From: DATESG01 sp964480275
GTDB taxonomy: Bacteria > Bacillota_I > Bacilli_A > RFN20 > CAG-826
NCBI GenBank assembly: GCA_964480275.1
Contig: CAYZOC010000017.1
Span: forward strand, 1 to 20,408
Direction: 5' to 3'
Length of the DNA stretch: 20,408 bases
The first letter of the stretch is position 1. Every line of letters starts with the position of its first letter. Positions 14,335 through 20,408 of the stretch are shown here, piece after piece. The position numbers and the translations under genes are program-made. The notes under the pieces are model-generated. The model saw only the letters and a list, made by a program, of their open reading frames with translations. It was not told the origin of the DNA and made no database searches.

Positions 14335-15399
14335 ATGATCAAGTTAAAGGATATTGCTGCAAAGTGTGGCGTATCCGTCGCCACTGTCAGCAAGGCTTTA
14401 AAAGACGATGCTGAAATTAGTGAAAAAACTAAGGCGCGGATTCGCAACCAAGCACAAAAAATGGGTTACATCCCCAATTCAAGTGCAAGGTTTTTAAAAA
14501 CAAACCGTTCTTATAATATTGGAATTCTTTTTGTGGATGAAGCCAACTCAGGCTTAAAACATGAGTACTTCTCTTCAATACTCAATGCTTTAAAAGTTGA
14601 TGCAGAATCAAAGGGTTATGATATTACATTTATTAGTGAAAGTTTAAAAAACTATAAATCTTACTATGAACACGCCCGTTATCGCAATGTCGATGGTGTT
14701 GTCATTGCCTGTGTGGATTTTAAAGACCCTGAGGTCGCTCGTCTAGTCGAAAGCGAAATTCCAACCGTGACAATCGATTATGTCTTTAACAACTCGACCG
14801 CAATTATGAGTGACAACACAACAGGAATGGAAGAACTTGTCCATCACGCATATGATCATGGTCATCATAAAATAGCTTTCATTACAGGTGAAAGTGATAA
14901 AGACGTTACAAAAAAACGGTTGGCCGGATTTTATAAGGCTTGCCGTGAACTTGGTATCGATGTTAATAAAGATTTTATCAAACATGCTCGCTACATTAAA
15001 CCAGGCCCTTCTGGTCTTGCGACTCGCGAATTACTAGCTCTTCCTTATGAAGAAAGACCAACTTGTATTTTATATCCAGATGACTATGCAATTCTTGCAG
15101 GACTGACCGAGATCGAAAAACATGGTTTAGTTGTTGGTCGTGATATATCTGTTGCTGGTTATGACGGTACGCTTATCTCCCGCTTGCTAAGACCCGTGTT
15201 GACCACTTATCAACAAAACACTGAAGAAATTGGCCGACTCGCATCTGAAAAGATTATTTCAATTATCGAAAATCCCAATGTGTTTGTCCCCGAGCAAATT
15301 CTTGTAAGAGGAAAACTACAACTTGGATCGACAATAACCGACTTTAATGATGTCACTGTGACATCAAAAAATAGTGCAACTTTTATGAAAGGAGAATAA
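14335..15399 (+). CDS. LacI-family transcriptional repressor of the beta-glucoside operon
   Basis: A 354-residue DNA-binding regulator. The N-terminal helix-turn-helix (residues 2-47) is classic: LKDIAAKCGVSVATVSKAL, with the recognition helix at about 14-22, followed by the hinge helix NSSARFLK (48-55). From residue 60 a periplasmic-binding-protein-like domain starts (NIGILFVDE), with the family's GYDGTLISRLLRP block near the C-terminus; it would bind the inducing sugar. AAAGGA is 5 nt before the ATG. The next gene starts one base after the stop, and its ribosome binding site (GGAG) lies inside this gene. The two similar operators flanking the divergent promoters are its likely targets, one overlapping its own start. 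The ligand is probably a beta-glucoside or product, from context only. Confidence 0.93.
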   Translation: MIKLKDIAAKCGVSVATVSKALKDDAEISEKTKARIRNQAQKMGYIPNSSARFLKTNRSYNIGILFVDEANSGLKHEYFSSILNALKVDAESKGYDITFISESLKNYKSYYEHARYRNVDGVVIACVDFKDPEVARLVESEIPTVTIDYVFNNSTAIMSDNTTGMEELVHHAYDHGHHKIAFITGESDKDVTKKRLAGFYKACRELGIDVNKDFIKHARYIKPGPSGLATRELLALPYEERPTCILYPDDYAILAGLTEIEKHGLVVGRDISVAGYDGTLISRLLRPVLTTYQQNTEEIGRLASEKIISIIENPNVFVPEQILVRGKLQLGSTITDFNDVTVTSKNSATFMKGE

Positions 15400-15400
15400 A

Positions 15401-16861
15401 ATGCACAATAAAACAATTAAAATCCTCGCTTTAGCGCTACCTTTAGTGGCCTTAGCAGGTTGTGGTGGAACAAGTGATTCCACTCCAGTCGNNNNNNNNN
15501 NNNNNNNNNNNNNNNNNNNNNNNNNNNNNNNNNNNNNNNNNNNNNNNNNNNNNNNNNNNNNNNNNNNNNNNNNNNNNNNNNNNNNNNNNNNCGGTAATGT
15601 TCTTAACATTCGTGCTTGGAATGATGAGTTCCAAGGTCGTTTTAGAAACTATTACCCAGACTACGTCTCCACCAACACAGCTGGTGATGAAGACACACTT
15701 ACTGATGGAACCATTGTTAAATGGACGATCGTCGCTAATGAGGGCAACGCCTATCAAAACGCACTTGATGGTGCGCTAGAAAACCGCGCTTCTCAACCAG
15801 CAGATCAACGTGTTGACATGTTCCTAATGGAAGCCGACTATGCGCTTAAGTACGTTGAAAGTGAAGATACTATGGACATTAGTGAACTTGGTATCACAAC
15901 CGCCAACCTATCCGACCAATATCAATATACCAAGGACATCGTCACAGATTCTGAAGGTAAAATTAAAGGTTCAAGTTGGCAAGCCACGCCTGGACTATTC
16001 GCTTATCGTCGCGATATGGCTGAAGCTGTTCTTGGTGATGACGATCCTGATTTCGTTCAAACCAAACTAGCTGACTGGGATAAGTTTGATACTGTTGCCG
16101 CTGATATGAAAGACGCTGGCCACTATATGTTATCTGGTTTCGATGATGCCTATCGGACATTCTCAAACAATGTTGAAGCTCCTTGGGTTGATGCTAATAA
16201 GAAAATTGTTATCGATGATAGCATTCTATCTTGGATTGAACAAACCAAAACTTACACTGACGAAGAATATAATAATCAAACATCATTATGGAGTCCAGAA
16301 TGGACAACCGACCAAGGACCAGAAGGAAACGTATTTGGCTTCTTCTATTCAACTTGGGGCATTAACTTTACTCTTCTTGGCAATGCACTCGAAGATAAAG
16401 ATGGCGAAAAAGAAGTTGGTAATGGTGACTTTGGTAACTGGGCCGTTGTTAAAGGACCAGCCTCATACTATTGGGGTGGAACTTGGTTGGCGGCCGTTGA
16501 GGGAACAGATAATGCCGCTTTAGTTAAAGACATTATGCTAAAACTCACAATGGACAAAGATATTATGAAACAAATCACTCTTGATACTGAAGATTTTACA
16601 AATACAGTATCTGGGATGACAGAAATCGCTAACGATGATAGTTATGGTAGTGCCTTCTTAGGTGGCCAAAACCATATTAAATTATTCGTCGAAAGTGCAC
16701 AAAATATCGATATGAGTAATATTTCTCCTTACGATCAAGGTTTAAATGAAGGTATCCAATCTGCATTCCGTGATTATTTCTTAGGAACAATCACTGAAGC
16801 TCAAGCATGGGAAAACTTCTATACCGCTGCGTTAGATAAATATCCTGCACTCGAAAGATAA
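15401..16861 (+). CDS. Sugar ABC transporter substrate-binding lipoprotein (CUT1 type)
   Basis: A lipid-anchored solute-binding protein for a carbohydrate importer. The signal peptide ends in the lipobox LAGC, making Cys21 the acylated residue, followed by a Gly/Ser/Thr-rich stretch. A run of 100 Ns then interrupts the gene; the two sides are in the same frame only if the placeholder length is right, so the true protein length (486 as written) is unknown. The mature part resembles family 1 extracellular binding proteins: NVLNIRAWNDEF at the first strand, GSSWQATPGLFAYRRD where such proteins have an inner-cleft segment, and many Trp residues suited to stack on sugars. GGAG lies 6 nt before the ATG. 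C-ending codons (AAC, ATC, GAC) look more frequent than in the permeases, which fits high expression. Cellobiose or cellodextrin is the likely ligand from context. Confidence 0.9.
   Translation: MHNKTIKILALALPLVALAGCGGTSDSTPVXXXXXXXXXXXXXXXXXXXXXXXXXXXXXXXXXXGNVLNIRAWNDEFQGRFRNYYPDYVSTNTAGDEDTLTDGTIVKWTIVANEGNAYQNALDGALENRASQPADQRVDMFLMEADYALKYVESEDTMDISELGITTANLSDQYQYTKDIVTDSEGKIKGSSWQATPGLFAYRRDMAEAVLGDDDPDFVQTKLADWDKFDTVAADMKDAGHYMLSGFDDAYRTFSNNVEAPWVDANKKIVIDDSILSWIEQTKTYTDEEYNNQTSLWSPEWTTDQGPEGNVFGFFYSTWGINFTLLGNALEDKDGEKEVGNGDFGNWAVVKGPASYYWGGTWLAAVEGTDNAALVKDIMLKLTMDKDIMKQITLDTEDFTNTVSGMTEIANDDSYGSAFLGGQNHIKLFVESAQNIDMSNISPYDQGLNEGIQSAFRDYFLGTITEAQAWENFYTAALDKYPALER
15492..15591. other. 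Assembly gap (100 Ns) in the substrate-binding protein gene
   Basis: Exactly 100 undetermined bases follow the lipobox and a short Gly/Ser/Thr stretch. A round 100 is a usual scaffold placeholder, so the real gap size is unknown. The site corresponds to the linker region of such lipoproteins, which is often low-complexity and hard to assemble. Confidence 0.95.
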
Positions 16862-16879
16862 TAGAAATTTCATAGAAAT

Positions 16880-16916
16880 GACGCGGTTCTCCCTAGATTC
16901 TAGGGAGACCGTTGTC
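16880..16916 (+). other. Stable stem-loop between binding-protein and permease genes
   Basis: GGTTCTCCCTAG (16885-16896) pairs with CTAGGGAGACC (16900-16910) with one bulged T and a 3-nt loop; GAC/GTC at the outer edges can extend it. No U-tract follows. It lies about 20 bp after the binding-protein stop. Similar structures in mal-type operons protect the 5' mRNA and limit downstream expression; that role is inferred here. Confidence 0.65.
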
Positions 16917-16933
16917 GCTTTAGAGGAAGTTAT

Positions 16934-17944
16934 ATGAATGTTAAGAAATCAAAGCATGTAAAGCATAATATGTATGCAAAATGGGGTTATATCTTTATTG
17001 CTCCATTCTTTATTGTTTTTGCTTTATTTACTTTAGTTCCTTTATTCTCAACTTTTTACTACTCGTTTTTTGAATATTATCGCGATTTAAATCGTTGGAT
17101 TGGCCCAAATTTTATTGGCTTTGCAAACTATATTAAAATCTTCAATGATGCGCGGTTCTTTTCCTATTTAGGTAACACCGCAGTCATCTGGATAATTGGT
17201 TTTGTGCCGCAAATCAGCATTTCGCTACTTCTTGCTATATGGTTTACAGATATCCGCTTAAAAATTAAGGGTATGCGTTTTTGGAAAACAATTATATATA
17301 TGCCAAATCTAGTAATGGCTAGTGCTTTTGGCATGTTGTTCCTCCAACTATTCGGGGCTAATGGTCCAATTTTAGAACTGCTTTTTTCGATTAAAGCAAT
17401 TCCTGAACGATTTACAATCGATCAAAGTGTATGGGGAACTAGAGCCGTTATTGCTTTTATAAATTTCTTAATGTGGTTTGGTAATACGACACTATTGCTA
17501 ATGGCCGGTGTGATGGGGATCGACGGTGAAGTGTATGAAGCTGCTAAAGTTGATGGCAGTGGTAGTATTCGAACATTTTTCCAAATCACAATGCCACTAC
17601 TAATGCCAATATTTATCTACGTTTTTATTACATCGATGATTGGGGGAATTCAGCTATTTGATGTTGCCCACATCTTTACCGCCCAATCAGGGCGACCAAA
17701 TGATACAGCGATGACAATGATGATGTGGCTTAACCGCTTTATCTCACGTTCACGTAACTATGGGATGAGTGGTGCGCTTTCGACAATCTTATTTATTATC
17801 ACGCTAATTCTTAGTTCAATGGTGTTCCGTCACTTGCTACCAAAGGCAAAAAGTGATAGTAAAAGAGCCAAGAAACGAATTGAAAAATTAGGTCGTAAAT
17901 ATGTAGTCACCAAGAAAGTTGTGGAGGTCGAGCAAAATGACTGA
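16934..17944 (+). CDS. Sugar ABC transporter permease, MalF/UgpA-like (CUT1)
   Basis: A 336-residue inner-membrane subunit of the sugar importer, with about six hydrophobic segments (near 17-41, 79-105, 119-141, 172-194, 223-247, 277-299). The EAA loop that docks to the ATPase is EVYEAAKVDGSGSIRTFFQ (about 199-217) followed by ITMPLL. The C-terminal tail is strongly basic. GAGG lies 7 nt before the ATG. The last 8 bases overlap the start of the second permease gene, so their translation is probably coupled. No ATP-binding subunit is present in the operon; a shared MsmK/UgpC-like ATPase encoded elsewhere is the usual solution in Gram-positive CUT1 systems. Confidence 0.95.
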   Translation: MNVKKSKHVKHNMYAKWGYIFIAPFFIVFALFTLVPLFSTFYYSFFEYYRDLNRWIGPNFIGFANYIKIFNDARFFSYLGNTAVIWIIGFVPQISISLLLAIWFTDIRLKIKGMRFWKTIIYMPNLVMASAFGMLFLQLFGANGPILELLFSIKAIPERFTIDQSVWGTRAVIAFINFLMWFGNTTLLLMAGVMGIDGEVYEAAKVDGSGSIRTFFQITMPLLMPIFIYVFITSMIGGIQLFDVAHIFTAQSGRPNDTAMTMMMWLNRFISRSRNYGMSGALSTILFIITLILSSMVFRHLLPKAKSDSKRAKKRIEKLGRKYVVTKKVVEVEQND

Positions 17945-18818
17945 AATAATATCAACACGAAAACCAAAAGATCGCAGTGTCAAAACGATGCTTTTAGTCA
18001 AACGTATTTTAGTTTACGCCGTCCTAGGCTTTATCACACTTTTATGTATTGCACCCTTCTATATTCTCATCATTAATGCCAGCCGTCCGCATCTAGAAAT
18101 CCAACAAGGCTTCTCGTTTGTTCCTGGTAATTATTTCTTTAAGAATTTTATGAATATGTTTAGCTACTCGCATATTCAAATCGGTCGGGCCCTTGGTAAC
18201 TCACTATTTATCTCAGTTCTCTCATCAATTCTTACAACTTATTTTTCGGCTTTAACAGCATTTGCCATTTTTATGTACCGCTTTAAGGGTAAAACATTTG
18301 CCTTTATGTTTATTCTCTTCGTAATGATGATACCAACACAAGTTAGTGCCCTTGGTCTAGTTACTATCGCTTATAGAATTAATATGATTAATTCATTTAT
18401 TCCAATAATAGTCCCAGCGATTGCCTCGCCTGTTACTTTCTTTTATATCAAGCAATATATGGAAAGTGTCTTAAACAAAGAAATTATTGAATCAGCGCGG
18501 GTTGCCGGGGCAAGTGAGATAAGGATTTTCCATCAAATAGTATTACCGATAATGAAGCCGGCGCTTGCCGTTCAATTTATCTTTGCCTTTGTTTCAAGTT
18601 GGAATAATCTTTTTACACCATCACTACTATTGACTGATGCAAAATATCAAACAATTCCAATCATATTTACACTGCTTCGTAGTAGTGATCCGATTACATT
18701 TGATACCGGTGTTGTTTATATGATAATCACAATTGCGATTATTCCTCTTCTGATTATTTACTTTATTCTATCTAAACTTATTATTGGTGGTCTAACCGCT
18801 GGTAGTGTTAAAGGCTAG
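17937..18818 (+). CDS. Sugar ABC transporter permease, MalG/UgpE-like (CUT1)
   Basis: A 293-residue second membrane subunit, with a cytoplasmic basic N-terminus and about six transmembrane segments beginning near residue 24. The EAA loop is EIIESARVAGASEIRIFHQ (182-200) followed by IVLPIMKPAL. The periplasmic-side text NASRPHLEI at the end of the first helix is typical of the MalG side of the pair. I chose the ATG at 17937 because GGAGGT lies 8 nt upstream inside the previous gene; a TTG at 17919 would add only six residues and lacks such a site. The beta-glucosidase gene starts 2 bp after its stop, so all three are one transcript. Confidence 0.94.
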   Translation: MTEIISTRKPKDRSVKTMLLVKRILVYAVLGFITLLCIAPFYILIINASRPHLEIQQGFSFVPGNYFFKNFMNMFSYSHIQIGRALGNSLFISVLSSILTTYFSALTAFAIFMYRFKGKTFAFMFILFVMMIPTQVSALGLVTIAYRINMINSFIPIIVPAIASPVTFFYIKQYMESVLNKEIIESARVAGASEIRIFHQIVLPIMKPALAVQFIFAFVSSWNNLFTPSLLLTDAKYQTIPIIFTLLRSSDPITFDTGVVYMIITIAIIPLLIIYFILSKLIIGGLTAGSVKG

Positions 18819-18820
18819 CT

Positions 18821-20188
18821 ATGGATAAGTTTATTTGGGGAACGGCAACTTCTTCATTTCAAATTGAAGGGGGTCATGATCTCGATGGTCGCACCGCTTC
18901 AATATGGGATCACTATACGCTTAAAACTGGGAAGATCAGAAATGATGATGATGGCCGAAGAGGAATTGACCACTATCATATGTATAACGAGGATCTCAAG
19001 TATTTACAAAAACTTGGGGTAAGCGCGTACCGTTTTTCTCTTTCATGGAGTCGAATAATTCCTAACATTGATGGAAAAGTAAACACTAAAGGACTAGATT
19101 TTTATGACAAGATATTAGACCGTCTTGAAGAGATGAATATCACGCCCTTTGTTACACTCTACCACTGGGATTTACCACAATATTTACAAGAAATTGGTGG
19201 GTGGGAAAATCGAAAAACAGCAGAAGCATTCCAACATTTTACTCGGATAGTTGTCACTCACTTCCAAAATAGAGTAAACAACTATATCACAATCAATGAA
19301 CCCCAATGTATTATCAATCTTGGTCATCGAACACTTGAACATGCTCCCGGTATTCACTTCAATGAGAAGCGCAGTGTTCGCGCCATTCATAATCTTCTTT
19401 ACGCACATGGTCTTAGTGTCAAAGTTATTCGTGAAATAAATAAGTTGGCCAAAGTGGGCTTTGCGCCAACTGCAACAAGTGCGATTCCCTTAACTAGCTC
19501 CAAACAAGATTTAGAAGCAGCGCGGATTAGTTTCTTCACACTTAATTATGGTTCTTTTGATGGCGTTACGCTTTATAGCGACCCTGTATTTCTTGGCAAT
19601 TATCCTCGTGAATATCTTAATTATTACGAAGAATTTTTACCCGTTACTTACAAGGAAGATTTAAAAATCATCAGCAGTCCACTTGATTATTGCTTTCAAA
19701 ATTTTTACACAGGCTACTATGTGCGCGCGCTTGCAAATGGTCAACCCTTAAAAGTTGCTTACAGTAAAGAAAACACAAGAGAGACAATGCCTTGGTTATA
19801 TAAAGTACCAGCTGCCTTATATTATGGCCCAAAATTTCTTTATGAACGCTATAAAAAACCAATACTTATCACGGAAAATGGTGTAGCAGTTAATGATGTA
19901 GTTAGTTTAGAAAAAAGTCATGATCGGCTAGTTGAAACAATAACTATTAAAGATAGCAAACGCATTGATTACTATCAAAGCTATATAAGTGAACTATTAC
20001 GCGCCAAACAGGATGGTGTTGACATTGCCGGATACTTTGCCTGGTCATTATTTGATAATTTTGAATGGGCATATGGGTTCACTGCCCGCTTTGGTCTAGT
20101 TTATATAGATTATAAAGACCTAAAACGTTATCCAAAAGACTCATTTTACTTTTATAAAAAACTTATCGAAGAACATCAAGATATCTAA
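18821..20188 (+). CDS. Beta-glucosidase, glycoside hydrolase family 1
   Basis: A 455-residue cytoplasmic retaining beta-glucosidase of normal GH1 length. The acid/base Glu160 is in ITINEP, the nucleophile Glu352 in LITENG. The N-terminal signature FIWGTATSSFQIEGG is complete, and HWDLPQ (115-120) is present. At the glycone site the sequence is SLFDNFEWAYGF with Glu415-Trp416, the pattern of enzymes acting on unphosphorylated glucosides; the Ser/Lys phosphate pocket of 6-phospho-beta-glucosidases is not seen. This agrees with ABC rather than PTS uptake. AAAGG lies 6 nt before the ATG. It would hydrolyse longer or non-beta-1,4 glucosides that the phosphorylase cannot use, which is inference. 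The acceptor-side segment after NEP (QCIINLGHR) departs somewhat from common GH1 text. Confidence 0.95.
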   Translation: MDKFIWGTATSSFQIEGGHDLDGRTASIWDHYTLKTGKIRNDDDGRRGIDHYHMYNEDLKYLQKLGVSAYRFSLSWSRIIPNIDGKVNTKGLDFYDKILDRLEEMNITPFVTLYHWDLPQYLQEIGGWENRKTAEAFQHFTRIVVTHFQNRVNNYITINEPQCIINLGHRTLEHAPGIHFNEKRSVRAIHNLLYAHGLSVKVIREINKLAKVGFAPTATSAIPLTSSKQDLEAARISFFTLNYGSFDGVTLYSDPVFLGNYPREYLNYYEEFLPVTYKEDLKIISSPLDYCFQNFYTGYYVRALANGQPLKVAYSKENTRETMPWLYKVPAALYYGPKFLYERYKKPILITENGVAVNDVVSLEKSHDRLVETITIKDSKRIDYYQSYISELLRAKQDGVDIAGYFAWSLFDNFEWAYGFTARFGLVYIDYKDLKRYPKDSFYFYKKLIEEHQDI

Positions 20189-20192
20189 AAAG

Positions 20193-20217
20193 AAAAAGAC
20201 CATTTGGTCTTTTTTTT
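20193..20217. terminator. Bidirectional rho-independent terminator between convergent genes
   Basis: AAAAAGACC (20193-20201) pairs perfectly with GGTCTTTTT (20206-20214) around an ATTT loop, with the T-run continuing to 20217. On the opposite strand the A-tract gives a matching U-tract. It lies 4 bp after the beta-glucosidase stop and touches the stop of the convergent gene. Confidence 0.85.
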
Positions 20218-20408
20218 ATTCTTGACCGTATCCAAGTTGATATGCCTGGAGATTAAGCGGTATTAAATCTTTTTTCTCCTCACCAAAATAGTGATTTAAT
20301 CCATGTTCTAAATCTGATAGAGTAAAAAGGTTTAAATCTTTAAGATAACGACCCATCATCACAATCATATTTACGTTTAAGTGCAGCTTTTATTCCATAA
20401 AAACTACC
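20216..20408 (-). pseudogene. C-terminal end of a 2-oxoacid:ferredoxin oxidoreductase gamma-like subunit, interrupted
   Basis: Reading the minus strand back from a TAA at 20216-20218 gives 57 codons including NMIVMMGRYLK, GEEKKDLIPLNLQAYQLGYG. This resembles the extreme C-terminus of gamma subunits of pyruvate or 2-oxoacid:ferredoxin oxidoreductases (pattern NM-x-x-LG-x-LK, then IPLN-x-x-A-x-x-LGY). An in-frame TAA at 20390-20392 precedes it, while the neighbouring frame stays open there (YGIKAALKRK). So either a frameshift or sequence error lies near 20370, or this is a gene remnant. The gene would continue past the window edge. It converges on the beta-glucosidase and shares its terminator. 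Identification rests on a short stretch. Confidence 0.5.

Noticed and set aside
16934..18818. Mycoplasma-type code with UGA as Trp
   Set aside because: TGA ends the first permease gene exactly where the second begins and also ends the alcohol dehydrogenase; Trp positions use TGG.

Overview
The window is AT-rich bacterial DNA read with the standard code: UGA is a stop (the alcohol dehydrogenase and the first sugar permease both end in TGA) and Trp is TGG, so this is not a code-4 Mycoplasma. Low GC, Shine-Dalgarno starts throughout, surface proteins ending in a transmembrane helix plus a short basic tail instead of an LPXTG sorting signal, and BIG2-repeat surface proteins together suggest an uncultured, possibly wall-less Bacilli/Mollicutes relative (Acholeplasma/Izemoplasma-like). 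This placement is inference. One run of 100 Ns shows it is draft or metagenomic sequence.

Left part, all minus strand, read right to left. An S8 subtilisin-like protease (8128-11496) stands alone with its own promoter and terminator. A tight gene row follows: GNAT-like acetyltransferase, a winged-helix plus degenerate GIY-YIG-like protein, a MazG-like nucleotide pyrophosphohydrolase, a HIT protein, a DUF2130 coiled-coil/nuclease-fold protein, and an anchored surface-protein fragment with no proper start. After a long inverted repeat come a PrxQ peroxiredoxin, an attenuator-like hairpin, and an overlapping iron alcohol dehydrogenase / aldehyde dehydrogenase pair.

Right part (11642-20217) is a self-contained beta-glucoside module. 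A GH94 cellobiose phosphorylase (minus) diverges from a plus-strand operon of LacI-family repressor, lipoprotein solute-binding protein, two CUT1 permeases and a GH1 beta-glucosidase. Each side of the divergent region has a near-consensus sigma-A promoter with 17-bp spacing, and each has a copy of the same 16-bp site (14 of 16 bases alike) just downstream of the expected transcription start. The layout suggests one repressor shutting both directions. The ABC importer brings in unphosphorylated disaccharide, which is split by phosphorolysis or hydrolysis; both enzymes lack signal peptides and are cytoplasmic. The ATPase is not here, so a shared MsmK-type ATPase elsewhere is likely.

The right edge holds the 3' end of a convergent gene resembling a 2-oxoacid:ferredoxin oxidoreductase gamma subunit, interrupted by an in-frame stop. 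The least explained items are the shared C-terminal anchoring module in two surface proteins, the winged-helix/GIY-YIG-like fusion, and the duplicated beta-sandwich modules of the protease. No clearly new system could be demonstrated.
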